From: Planctomycetota bacterium
Lineage (GTDB): Bacteria > Planctomycetota > Phycisphaerae > UBA1845 > PWPN01
NCBI GenBank assembly: GCA_022711465.1
Contig: JAKLEZ010000021.1
Span: forward strand, 1-64,000
DNA length: 64,000 nt
Reading direction: 5' to 3'
Below, piece by piece: positions 8,593 through 17,282 of the stretch; position 1 is the first letter of the stretch; each line of letters begins with the position of its first letter. Made by a program: the position numbers and the translations under genes. The notes below the pieces were generated by a model, which searched no databases, had not been told where the DNA came from, and saw nothing but the letters and a program-made list of their open reading frames with translations.

Positions 8593-9531
8593 TCACGGCC
8601 TGTAAAATGGGTCGCCCACGCTGATCCGGTAGTACCACGATTCCCAGCCCGACCCGTAAGGGGCACCCATGATCGCCTTGATCACCGGCTGTTCCGTGGA
8701 TGCACGCTCGACACCAAACTTCTTCATGTACCACTGGCAAATGTAGTCGGCGGGGTCCTTCGCCCCCCCCGGTCGGGCTGGCGGCCGAACCTGCTCGACA
8801 TGACCGTCCACGAACACCGCACTCGAGCCGCGTGGATGCATCTGCAATGCCGACCGCGGTCTCGCCCGCTCCCCAATCCGGTCCTCCCCGTAAACCGGAA
8901 GGTGCCCGGCATGCCAGACGTCAAACGCGGTGGGCTCATGGCTCCTGCGGGCCGCGGCCAGGTCCGGGTTCTCCAGTTCCGATGCGCCGTCCATGATGTA
9001 AATCACTCGCGACGGCTGTTTCCACAGGTCGATCCTGGAAACACCCTCAACTTCTATCCACATCCCCCCCACGGGATCCGGGATTCCGGCACGCGTCAGG
9101 GGACCACGGTGATCCAGACCGTTGATCGCATAATCCAAGAACCGATCATCAGGGTGCGTTATGGTGCGCTCCGGACACTGAAAAACCTCGTACTTCTCCA
9201 CCAGTTCAGTGATGTAGGCGCCGTCCCGGGCTCGCTTGTCACCCATCAGACGTGCAACGTGGTTCACCCAGTTGTACAGGTTCGCGCCCACCGGTACGTT
9301 GTAGGTGCCAAAGGCCCGCAGAATACGGCTCCTGTGTTCGGCGACAAACACGTTGGCCGCCACGCCGAACTGTCGCTCATGGGTCTGGCACTTGACCGTG
9401 CGGCCCTGGGCCCTGACCCGGTTCAGCGAGGGAATGAGAATCGCCAGGAGCACCGCAATGATGGCGACCACGACCAGGACTTCAATCAGAGTAAAAGCGC
9501 GGGCCGCACGAAGACGCAAGAACGAACCCAT
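8593..9531 (-). CDS. Prepilin-like H-X9-DG secreted protein
   Basis: The protein has 313 residues when started at the second of two adjacent ATGs (9531), 7 nt from AAGGAGG; the first ATG (9534) leaves only 4 nt. The N-terminus MGSFLRLRAARAFTLIEVL is a type IV prepilin/pseudopilin signal, followed by a hydrophobic helix (VVVAIIAVLLAILIPSLN) that would be cleaved and methylated by a prepilin peptidase. Near the C-terminus, HPRGSSAVFVDGH matches the H-X9-DG motif of the large planctomycete pseudopilin-like family exactly. These proteins are thought to use type II secretion or pilus-like machinery, but individual roles are unknown. It is followed by the LamG/dockerin gene on the same strand. Confidence 0.85.
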   Translation of the reverse strand: MGSFLRLRAARAFTLIEVLVVVAIIAVLLAILIPSLNRVRAQGRTVKCQTHERQFGVAANVFVAEHRSRILRAFGTYNVPVGANLYNWVNHVARLMGDKRARDGAYITELVEKYEVFQCPERTITHPDDRFLDYAINGLDHRGPLTRAGIPDPVGGMWIEVEGVSRIDLWKQPSRVIYIMDGASELENPDLAAARRSHEPTAFDVWHAGHLPVYGEDRIGERARPRSALQMHPRGSSAVFVDGHVEQVRPPARPGGAKDPADYICQWYMKKFGVERASTEQPVIKAIMGAPYGSGWESWYYRISVGDPFYRP

Positions 9532-10294
9532 CATTGGTCCTCCTTCGCGACTGCCTCCCACCAAACGCACCCCCCGCGGAATCAGGCCGCGGAACGGCAG
9601 CTCCACCAGCTCCTCAGAGCGTGGGCGACACTTTCCCAGAGTGATGATCAGCTGACGCAAGCCCGCTCGGCAGAAAGCCATCAGGGCTCGCTGTGCGACA
9701 AGAACCTCGTAGCGTAGCCTGCGGATTCTCATCCCGGCACCGCCTTCGCAGCGCTCGCGACTCCTGCTCGAGAGATGATGGAGCAATGGCGCGAAGGATC
9801 CGGAAACGTGCCCAAAGGACGTTGACCACCGCCCCTCACGGCACGCCAAGTCTGGACCCCGTGCAAAACGCACACGCCGCTATGTGGACATTGTGCCTCA
9901 TCCTAGCGACAGGTTCTGACGCCGTCAATCACCATGGACAAAGTGCCGACGCGCCCCCGGTTCCCTGCTCCCCAGGCGTCTGCAAAGTCGCTCAGATACG
10001 GCGTTTGCAGACGCCACTACTTCGTATTGGGTCAGGTCAATACCCTTCCCGGCTGGGCAGGGCGGGCACCAGACTGCCTGCTTGGCTGTGCCCGGAGAAG
10101 GAATGAGCCGGCGTCGTCGGGACCTCGCCCCGAGCCGGAGGCGATTCGACGACGCCCCGCACAACCTCTTCGCCGACAGCAAATCGGTAGCCCCCGAGCA
10201 GCTGTCTCGGAGCTACCCATCCGCCGCCTGAAATACGTGAAGTCGGGCCCGCCGCACCGTGCTCGGTCACAGATGGCGCCGCCCGGACCGCGAC
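9532..10294. other. Non-coding stretch
   Basis: About 760 bp lie between two minus-strand genes. Short open frames occur on both strands, but none shows a recognisable family, signal peptide or convincing ribosome site. It should hold the promoter for the prepilin-like gene, but no clear -35/-10 pair was identified. Confidence 0.4.
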
Positions 10295-11656
10295 TCACCT
10301 GCCGACCGCTTCAACGACCCGACTCACGGCCGCCGACACCCGCTCCTCCACATCCTTCGCCCAGCGGGTGGCGGGGTGCCCGTACTCCTCGAGGCTGGTG
10401 GCCTCATAGCCTCCCTCCTCCCAGACCCGCCGCGAGGGGATGTATCCCATGGTGTCGTTCGCGTATGCCGTGACCCACGTGCCCTTCCCGTACGTACCCT
10501 TGAAGCGAAGCCCGTAGTCCACCACCACCTCGCCGCCGAGAATGATCCACAACTGCTCCCCGCCGAGCTGCCACGCCTCGACAGGATACGGATACCCCTT
10601 CGCAAACGACTTGCCCGCCCGCACCTGCCCGAGCATCGCCTTCGCCCAGCGGCCAAAGAGCCCCTCCTTCTTCGCAGTGGCCTCCAGCTCCGCCACCGTG
10701 GGGTGCCTCTCATAATCCAGCGTCACGAACTCGAAGGCGGTCCGCAGAGTGGGATCGACCGCCCGCATCGGATGGCGGAGGACGTCCTCCACGCCGGCGG
10801 CGAGCATATTGCCGTACTTCTCACACAACGCCACCGACCGCCGAGGCAGCGGATTCTGGTCGGCCCCGCAGCCCGCCCAGAACATCGCCATGGCCTCCGG
10901 ATGATGCTTCTCCAGGGCAAGCTGGGCAAAGCCGGGATAGTCGCCAGACCACCGATACGTATCGAGGACCGTGGCATGGCAGGCGTAACCGAACAGAACC
11001 GCCCGCAACTGGCCGTCCTCGCCGCGGACCGCCAGCACGGGCAGACTGTGATCATTCGGCCCCTTCAAGACCGCACCCTGCTCCAGCAGCCTCGGCACGT
11101 CCGCCTCGCGATTGTTGCGGCGGTTCACCGCAAAAGCCGCAGTGCCCTCGCCGGCCCAGAGAGCCGCCGGCGCCCTGCGATCCAGGGCCTCACCGATCGC
11201 CCGGACAATCGTGCCTTCAATCTCCTGGGAGTACGTGTCGATCAGGGCCGCCTGCTCCTCATCAAGGGGGTAGCAGGCCATGAGCGATTCGCGAATCACC
11301 GGACCCGTGTGCGTGTGCGTGCAGGTGATGGCAACCTGGGATCGTTCGAGACCGTAACGCCGCTGAATCTGCGCGTACATGGCCTCGTACATGACCTTGG
11401 AGAACGCGCAAACGTCCGCCGTCACAATCACCGCACGCCGCCCCGAGCCATCCTCGATCGCCAGGGCCTTCGCCCATAGGGGGTGCAACGTCCCCTCAGC
11501 CGGGTGCTTGCGGCTGGCGTAGCCAGCCAGCCATATCGGTTGCCGCGGCGTGATATTGACCTTGGCCGTGCCAACCTTCCAGCCCTCGGCGAGGGCTTGC
11601 CCAACGCCGCCGGCGAACGCGGCGACCAGTAAAAGCTGAACCGGACCTCGTCGCAT
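10295..11656 (-). CDS. Secreted neutral/alkaline ceramidase-like protein
   Basis: The protein has 453 residues, with a signal peptide (1-23, ending QALA). The mature part starts WKVGTAKVNITPRQPIWLAGY, the characteristic beginning of the neutral/alkaline non-lysosomal ceramidase N-terminal domain. ITCTHTHTGP (His114 and His116) and GYACHATV...SGDYPG are the expected zinc-site segments of that fold. AGCGADQNP and YGNMLA follow, as in bacterial homologues of unknown substrate. It is shorter than true neutral ceramidases (about 650-700 residues) and lacks their C-terminal Ig-like domain, so hydrolysis of an amide in some lipid or sugar compound is only a guess. GGAGGAGG lies about 14 nt upstream of the ATG. 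Confidence 0.75.
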   Translation of the reverse strand: MRRGPVQLLLVAAFAGGVGQALAEGWKVGTAKVNITPRQPIWLAGYASRKHPAEGTLHPLWAKALAIEDGSGRRAVIVTADVCAFSKVMYEAMYAQIQRRYGLERSQVAITCTHTHTGPVIRESLMACYPLDEEQAALIDTYSQEIEGTIVRAIGEALDRRAPAALWAGEGTAAFAVNRRNNREADVPRLLEQGAVLKGPNDHSLPVLAVRGEDGQLRAVLFGYACHATVLDTYRWSGDYPGFAQLALEKHHPEAMAMFWAGCGADQNPLPRRSVALCEKYGNMLAAGVEDVLRHPMRAVDPTLRTAFEFVTLDYERHPTVAELEATAKKEGLFGRWAKAMLGQVRAGKSFAKGYPYPVEAWQLGGEQLWIILGGEVVVDYGLRFKGTYGKGTWVTAYANDTMGYIPSRRVWEEGGYEATSLEEYGHPATRWAKDVEERVSAAVSRVVEAVGR

Positions 11657-12289
11657 CGGGTGCTATTCTACCTCCTCCCTCGGAACATTGGGAGTGGCAG
11701 GCCCAAGAATCAAGGGCGAGCCCCCAACGCGAAAGTGATTCATCGCCGGGCGCGCTCCGCGAGGACCGCGTTCGGAGAAGGCACCTGCGGCATCATCCCG
11801 GCGCAAATCCGCCCCCGGGCAGCACGGCGCAGCCCGGGTCCATGGGGCACCCAGTGACGTTCCACCCGCCCCCGGGAACGGAATAGGACTCCTCTGTCAG
11901 TGGGCCGGCGCGCGAAGAGTCTCTCGACGTGTGAAGCAGATTCGGTCGTGCAGGGCCTGTGAAGCTGGCGTCGCAACGTCAGGTCGGCCGAGACGACCGC
12001 CGGTCGCATGGAACCACCGCGAGTCAATCCCCATTGAGGTCAGAGACGAAACCGCTATCATGTCAACTTGAAATCACTGGCAACCAGGAGTCGACCCGGA
12101 TGCCGGACGGCATCACCCATCACCACCTCAGCCAGCATGCCGGGAAGGGGGCTGTCAGAACGGCGCTCATCCCAAGGTGCCTCCGAGTCGCCCTGCTGAT
12201 CCGCCGCCATATCACCGCCCGCCGTCTCGCGCCCGGGACCGGCGAGTCGGCGTATTTGAGGGACACCGTTACTCTGTGGAGGATTCCCA
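11657..12289. other. Divergent intergenic region
   Basis: The stretch separates a minus-strand ceramidase-like gene from a plus-strand oxidoreductase gene, so it must contain promoters in both directions. No gene, clear promoter hexamers or repeats were recognised. Confidence 0.4.
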
Positions 12290-13669
12290 ATGAGAACAGC
12301 GAGAACAACGCGACGAACGTTCATCAAGCAGGCCGCGGTGGCCGGAGCGGTCGGTCCCCTGATCTTCACCGGCCAAGCCCACGCCGGAAACGACCGCAAA
12401 CTGCGCCATGCGTCCATCGGGGTGGGTAGACGAGGTGCCGAGGACTTGGCCGCGCTCACAAGCCACCCCGGCATCGAGATCGTAGCTCTTTGCGATGTCG
12501 ACCGGAACTACCTGGAAGAGGCGGCCAAGCTCTACCCCAAGGCAAGACGGTACCGCGATTGGCGGGAAATGCTGGAAAAAGAACGTGACCGGATTGACTC
12601 CATCAACGCTACGGTCCCCAACCACATGCACGCGCCAATCTCGATGACGGCAATGCAAATGGGCAAGCACGTCTACTGCCAGAAACCCCTGACGCACAGC
12701 ATATACGAGTCGCGCCGGCTCGCCGAGGAGGCGGCCCGCAGGCCTGAGCTGGTGACCCAGATGGGCGTTCAGACTCATTCAAGCGGGGGATACCGTACCG
12801 CAGTGGCAATGATCCAGTTCGGGATCATCGGCAAGGTCAAGGAGGTGCACTCGTGGGATATCGTCAGGTATCATTACACCGGCGCCGTTACCAATCCCCC
12901 GATGCGACGCCGCCCCGATCACGTGGACACAGTCCCCGATTCGCTGGAGTGGAACCTCTGGCTGGGCGTGGCCCCCGAACGGCCTTACGTCAAGGACATC
13001 TACCACACCCGGTTCTGGCGCCGCTGGCATGATTTCGGCGGCGGTGCCCATGGCGATATGGGCGGCCACATGATGGACGTCGTATTCACCGCCTTGGAGC
13101 TGACTTCACCGATGTGGGTCATGAGCCACCGAAGCCCCCCCTACGAGGAAACCTTCGCCCCCAACAACAAGGTGCAATACCACTTCCCCGGGACAAAATA
13201 CACCACCGGCGATATCGACTACTACTGGTACGATACGGGCCCTGTCGATGCCAAGAGCAGCTGGCCAATTGACCAGAGCAAGGAACTCCCCGAAGACGGT
13301 TCGATGTTGGTGGGTGAAAAGGGTTACATGTTCCTGCCGCATTCCGGCTCGCCCCAGCTTCTGCCCGGGAATGAACTGAAGGGCCCTGCCGAACAGTTCA
13401 ATAAACAGGTCGGCCCGGTCAAGGGACGCGAGGTCGATCACTATCACCAGTTCATCGATGCCTGCCTGGGCAAGGGAAAAACCACGACGCCGTTCACCTA
13501 CTCCGGCCTCCTGACCGAGAGCGTGCTGATGGGCACGGTGGTCAACCGTTTCCCGATGGAGAAACTGATCTGGGACGCCAAGGGGCTGCAGTTCACCAAC
13601 AAGCCGGAGGCTAACAAGTACCTTCGCCGCGCCTACCGCGATGGCTGGCATGTGAATGGACTCGGCTGA
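12290..13669 (+). CDS. Tat-exported Gfo/Idh/MocA family oxidoreductase
   Basis: The protein has 459 residues. GGAGG sits 8-9 nt before the ATG. The N-terminus (RTTRRTFIKQAAVAGAVGP) is a twin-arginine signal. A Rossmann NAD(P)-binding fold begins with RHASIGVGRRGAEDLAAL and continues with IVALCDVD. The usual EKP segment appears as YCQKPLTH. The C-terminal alpha/beta domain contains GGGAHGDMGGHMMDV, where family members place substrate- and metal-contacting His/Asp residues. Such exported proteins are abundant in Planctomycetes and are presumed to oxidise or reduce sugars or sugar acids; the substrate is unknown. It heads a plus-strand series with the ThuA-like gene (42 bp on) and the GH43 gene. 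Confidence 0.9.
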   Translation: MRTARTTRRTFIKQAAVAGAVGPLIFTGQAHAGNDRKLRHASIGVGRRGAEDLAALTSHPGIEIVALCDVDRNYLEEAAKLYPKARRYRDWREMLEKERDRIDSINATVPNHMHAPISMTAMQMGKHVYCQKPLTHSIYESRRLAEEAARRPELVTQMGVQTHSSGGYRTAVAMIQFGIIGKVKEVHSWDIVRYHYTGAVTNPPMRRRPDHVDTVPDSLEWNLWLGVAPERPYVKDIYHTRFWRRWHDFGGGAHGDMGGHMMDVVFTALELTSPMWVMSHRSPPYEETFAPNNKVQYHFPGTKYTTGDIDYYWYDTGPVDAKSSWPIDQSKELPEDGSMLVGEKGYMFLPHSGSPQLLPGNELKGPAEQFNKQVGPVKGREVDHYHQFIDACLGKGKTTTPFTYSGLLTESVLMGTVVNRFPMEKLIWDAKGLQFTNKPEANKYLRRAYRDGWHVNGLG

Positions 13670-13711
13670 GTCCTGTCCCGAAACCCCGCGACTGCTGAGG
13701 AGAGATTCAGC

Positions 13712-14503
13712 ATGAGAACGTTTGCATCCGTGGTCGTCCTGTCGGTCTGCTTCGGCTGCACGGCAGAGTCGCCCAGTGCGGCCAGCCGGCCGGCCGACAA
13801 ACCAACACCCTCGATCGTTTTCCTGGTCAGCGAGGACCCCAGCAACTACAAGGCCCATGAGACCATCCCCCGTTTTGCCGACGTCCTCCAGAAGGAGTGC
13901 GGATTCAAGTGCACGGTGATCCGGGGCGAGGGTGAACCACAGGCATTCCGGTTCCCCGGCCTGGAGGCTATTCGAGAGGCTGACCTGGTCGTCATCTTCT
14001 TCCGTCGCCGAGCTCTGCCCTCGGAGCAACTCGCGTGGATACGATCCCATCTGGAGGCGGGCCGGCCGCTGATCGGGATCCGCACGGCCAACCACGCGTT
14101 CTCCGTGCAAGGGGATGTGGCCGCAGGTCATGACAAATGGTGGGAGTTCGTCCCGCAAGTGCTGGGCTGCGAAAACCGCGGCTACGGGCCGGAGGCTTCC
14201 GGTACCGAGGTGACCGTGGTATCCGACGCGACCCGACACCCCGTTCTCAAGGACGTCAGGCCGGACAGGTGGCACGCGGATGGTTCACTGTACCTGGTGA
14301 AGCCGTTGGGCGATCCGCACGCCACCGTGCTGCTGACGGGATCGGCCGCAGACAAGACCGAGCCCGTCGCTTGGACCCGGATGTGCGGCTCCAGCCGGGT
14401 GTTCTACACCTCGCTGGGCTTCCCCACCGACTTCGAGCAGCCGCCGTTTCGCCGACTCCTGGTCAACGCCGTGCACTGGGCCCTGAAGCGACCGGCACCG
14501 TGA
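13712..14503 (+). CDS. ThuA-like (trehalose-utilisation type) putative lipoprotein
   Basis: The protein has 263 residues, with GAGGAGAG before the ATG. The first 16 residues (MRTFASVVVLSVCFGC) resemble a lipoprotein signal with possible lipidation at Cys16, although the -3 residue is atypical. The remainder is a class I glutamine-amidotransferase-like alpha/beta fold of the ThuA family: IVFLVSEDPSNYKAHET at the start, ADLVVIFFRRR and PLIGIRTANHAF in the core, and a C-terminal RVFYTSLGFPTDF. ThuA proteins are linked to sugar uptake and keto-sugar metabolism but have no firmly assigned reaction. Its place directly after a Gfo/Idh/MocA gene is a common planctomycete pairing. Confidence 0.8.
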   Translation: MRTFASVVVLSVCFGCTAESPSAASRPADKPTPSIVFLVSEDPSNYKAHETIPRFADVLQKECGFKCTVIRGEGEPQAFRFPGLEAIREADLVVIFFRRRALPSEQLAWIRSHLEAGRPLIGIRTANHAFSVQGDVAAGHDKWWEFVPQVLGCENRGYGPEASGTEVTVVSDATRHPVLKDVRPDRWHADGSLYLVKPLGDPHATVLLTGSAADKTEPVAWTRMCGSSRVFYTSLGFPTDFEQPPFRRLLVNAVHWALKRPAP

Positions 14504-14708
14504 GCGTGCTCCGCTCGCATACTGAAGCCCGATCGCGGGCGGCACCCGCTGCGCCGCCAAACTGATCTATGCGGCCGTCCAAACACGCGGTTTTCACCGC
14601 CCACTGGCCGTGATAGACTTCCGGAAAGCGTGAAATGGTCGCCGTGACGCCGTTCGATCGTTGCGGGCAATTCATGGGGATCTGTGTGACACTGTCAGAC
14701 GGGAGGGC

Positions 14709-15812
14709 ATGGTGTTGAAGACCAGCTGCACTCGCGCACCGCGGTTGGCTCAGGTCGGACGTTGGCTCCTGCTCGCTGCTGCTTTCGTCATCCCCGCAGC
14801 CAATGCCGAGGACAGCCCCGCCGGCAAGGCCCTGACGATGGAATACCACAACCCGGTTTGGGACGGCTACCTGGCCGACCCGCAGGTGATCAAGACGCGA
14901 GGCGAGTACTACGCTTACGGAACCGGAAAGGAACTGGGCGGCAAACAGTTCCCGGTGTTGCATTCCAAGGACTTTGCCCGATGGGAGTTCGTCGGCAATG
15001 CCATGGAAACGGTGGCGGCCCCCAAGATAAAGGACTACTGGGCGCCGGAAGTCGCCGAACGCGGAGGCCGGTATTTCCTCTACTACGCCGGCGACGGAAA
15101 AATGCGAGTCGCTGTCTCCGAAAACCCGACCGGTCCGTTTAAGGACACGGGCAGAATCCTCTTCCCCGACGAACCGTTTACGATCGACGGAAATCCCTTC
15201 CGGGATCCCCAATCCGGGAAATGGTACCTGTTCTTCGCCAAGGACTTCCTCGATGAACGCGTCGGCACCGCGTTGGCCGTCGCCCAACTCGAGGACGACA
15301 TGATCTCAACCACCGGCCCGATCAAGACGGTGCTGCGGGCCGTCGCGGATTGGCAAATCTACGAGCGCCATCGCAAGATGTACGGCCGGGTGTTCGACTG
15401 GCACACGGTTGAAGGCCCGGCCGTGCTCTTCCATGACCGGCGGTACTACTGCTTCTACTCCGGTGGAAACTGGCAAACGCCTGGCTATGGCGTCGGCTTC
15501 GCGATTTCCGACTCCGTGACGGGACCGTTCCGGGATGCCGCGGACCTCCATGGCCCGGCCGTGCTCAAGAGCATCCCCGGTAACTTGATCGGCCCGGGGC
15601 ACAACGGCGTGATTCTCGGGCCGGACAACAAGACCTGGTTCATCGTCTACCACTCCTGGAATGCCGAACGCAGCAAACGGCAGATGTGCCTTGACCCGCT
15701 GGAATGGACGCTGGAAGGGCCCAGGGCCTACCAGCCCTCGCGCGGAGCCAAGCGGGTTACATTGCCCCTGACTTCCAGACCAGCGCCTGCCGGTGTGCTG
15801 CCGACCAGGTAG
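14709..15812 (+). CDS. Glycoside hydrolase family 43 enzyme
   Basis: The protein has 367 residues from the ATG at 14709. GGGAGGGC lies immediately before it, so the following GTG or TTG are also possible starts. A signal peptide ends near residue 33 (IPAANA). The GH43 five-bladed propeller residues are visible: NPVWDGYLADPQVI (general base Asp58), FTIDGNPFRDP (pKa-modulating Asp160) and DWHTVEGPAVL (acid Glu235). GH43 enzymes release arabinose or xylose from hemicellulose or pectin. With the PL22 lyase nearby and an arabinofuranosidase-like gene at the window end, arabinan or arabinoxylan side chains are a plausible target. This assignment is by motif only. Confidence 0.85.
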   Translation: MVLKTSCTRAPRLAQVGRWLLLAAAFVIPAANAEDSPAGKALTMEYHNPVWDGYLADPQVIKTRGEYYAYGTGKELGGKQFPVLHSKDFARWEFVGNAMETVAAPKIKDYWAPEVAERGGRYFLYYAGDGKMRVAVSENPTGPFKDTGRILFPDEPFTIDGNPFRDPQSGKWYLFFAKDFLDERVGTALAVAQLEDDMISTTGPIKTVLRAVADWQIYERHRKMYGRVFDWHTVEGPAVLFHDRRYYCFYSGGNWQTPGYGVGFAISDSVTGPFRDAADLHGPAVLKSIPGNLIGPGHNGVILGPDNKTWFIVYHSWNAERSKRQMCLDPLEWTLEGPRAYQPSRGAKRVTLPLTSRPAPAGVLPTR

Positions 15813-15894
15813 GAGTCACTGCCGTCGCCTGCTTGAACGTCGCCCCTTCGTTCGGCTGCCAACGCAGGCAGGCTCAGTCCTAGCGCCTGCTCGC

Positions 15895-16011
15895 TCACCT
15901 GGAAGGTGGACATGTGGCACTCTTCCCGCCAATGTTGTTGCGGATGACGGTCATGTCCAACGTGTTGATCCGTCCGTCACCGGGCAGACCCCGGACCAAG
16001 CACCCGGAAAA
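15895..16011 (-). pseudogene. Orphan dockerin-like fragment
   Basis: About 38 codons on the minus strand end in TGA at 15895 and read GFSGCLVRG...PGDGRINTLDMTVIRNNIG...ATC. This matches a planctomycete C-terminal dockerin half (Ca-binding PGDGRINTLD then a helix with RNNIG). It lies just downstream of the PL22 lyase stop but in a different frame. It may be the remnant of a C-terminal anchor lost by frameshift, or a scrap of a deleted gene. Confidence 0.45.
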
Positions 16012-16034
16012 CCCTCGGGGCAGCGCAAACCCGG

Positions 16035-17222
16035 CTACCGCGAAGCCTTCACCTCCACGGCGTAGACATGGGTCGCCCCGTGCATGTTCGACCGGAAAAC
16101 GATCCACCGGCCATCGGGTGTGAAACTGACGTTCGGCTCCAACGCATAGTCGTGCTTGGCCAGATCCACCAGCCGCTCAGCCTGGAGCTCGCCGTCCTTG
16201 GGCGTCAACAGGTAGATCCACTGACCATGCCCCGGGGCGGCAACGCTCCTGGGACCCCCACCATCGCCTGCGAACAACCGGCCGTCCGGAGAAACGTTGT
16301 AGTGCACCGACCAGTGCTCGCGCCCTACCTTGTGCCGGATCTGTTCGCCGGTCGCCAGCACCAGGCCGGCCAGCCAGAAAACCCGCGAACGCGGCGTCTG
16401 CAGGTCGTACCAGATGATCTTGCCGTCGGGACTGAAAAACTCGTGTCCCGCAATCTCCATGTCCATCGCACGGGTGTGGATCTTCCTCAGACCGGCGCCG
16501 TCGGTGCGAATGGTCCAGATGCGATCCACCTTGTGCCAGGGCCCTTCGTGGCAGAACATCATCAGCCCCGGGTCCGTCGGCGAGAACTGCACGTGGTTGA
16601 GCCAGTCGTTGCTGGGGTGGAAGGTCTTCAACTCGCCCGTTCGAGTGTCCATCGTGTACAGACGCATCGGCACGCGGGCGGCCCAGCGCGCCTCCAGACT
16701 GCTCCTCGGCCCCGCAGGCCGCGTCCCCGCCGGCCTCGTGTCCACAGGCTTGGCCCCGGCTTCCGTGCAACTGCCGGCCAGCAGCGTCTCGTCGCTGTTG
16801 ACCGCTAAACCCGAGCCGGGTCGTAGCCCCACCGGAAATCGGGCAATCTGCCGCGTCGCACGGGTGTCGAGATGCGTGGCATACACGCCCCCGCCGCGCA
16901 GGTAATACACCTGCCGGCTCTTCCGGCCAACGACAACCTGGCTCACACGCCCCTCCACCACCGGCTCAATCCGAAGCGTCTGAAGGTCGATCGCGGCCAG
17001 CCCTCCAGGCACCGAAACCACCAGCTTGTCTCCCGAAGCCGTGTAGCCGTTCTGGTGAAAATAGAGACTCGCGGTGCCCGGTTCACGCGAGAGGCGAATC
17101 ACCCGGTGGCCCGTGGAGGGCTCCATCCACTCGCTCGGCGGCTCATCCGCGGCCCAAGCCGGAAAACCCATCCCCGCCAGAATCAAAAGCACGTTCCATG
17201 ATCGCTCTGGCGTCACTCCCAT
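16035..17222 (-). CDS. Oligogalacturonate lyase-like protein (PL22)
   Basis: The protein has 395 residues. The start at 17222 gives a signal peptide (WNVLLILAGMGFPAWA). The protein is a seven-bladed beta-propeller. The diagnostic PL22 segment is present: HVQFSPTDPGLMMFCHEGPW followed by KVDRIWTIR, with further blades GHEFFSPDGKIIWYD and EPNVSFTPDGRWIVF. PL22 enzymes use Mn and conserved His residues to split unsaturated or saturated digalacturonate by beta-elimination, the last step of pectin breakdown. Most characterised PL22 enzymes are cytoplasmic, so the export signal here is notable but common among planctomycete homologues. It is 60 bp downstream of a six-hairpin glycosidase-like gene, probably co-transcribed. 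Confidence 0.8.
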   Translation of the reverse strand: MGVTPERSWNVLLILAGMGFPAWAADEPPSEWMEPSTGHRVIRLSREPGTASLYFHQNGYTASGDKLVVSVPGGLAAIDLQTLRIEPVVEGRVSQVVVGRKSRQVYYLRGGGVYATHLDTRATRQIARFPVGLRPGSGLAVNSDETLLAGSCTEAGAKPVDTRPAGTRPAGPRSSLEARWAARVPMRLYTMDTRTGELKTFHPSNDWLNHVQFSPTDPGLMMFCHEGPWHKVDRIWTIRTDGAGLRKIHTRAMDMEIAGHEFFSPDGKIIWYDLQTPRSRVFWLAGLVLATGEQIRHKVGREHWSVHYNVSPDGRLFAGDGGGPRSVAAPGHGQWIYLLTPKDGELQAERLVDLAKHDYALEPNVSFTPDGRWIVFRSNMHGATHVYAVEVKASR

Positions 17223-17282
17223 GTTCGGCCCATCCTCTGAAGTCGGCCCGGCCCTGTCCGATACCAGCCCGCCCAAAGCCTT

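Noticed and set aside
9925..10182. Small minus-strand frame in the gap between prepilin-like and ceramidase-like genes
   Set aside because: No ribosome site, signal or family resemblance; it is left as non-coding.
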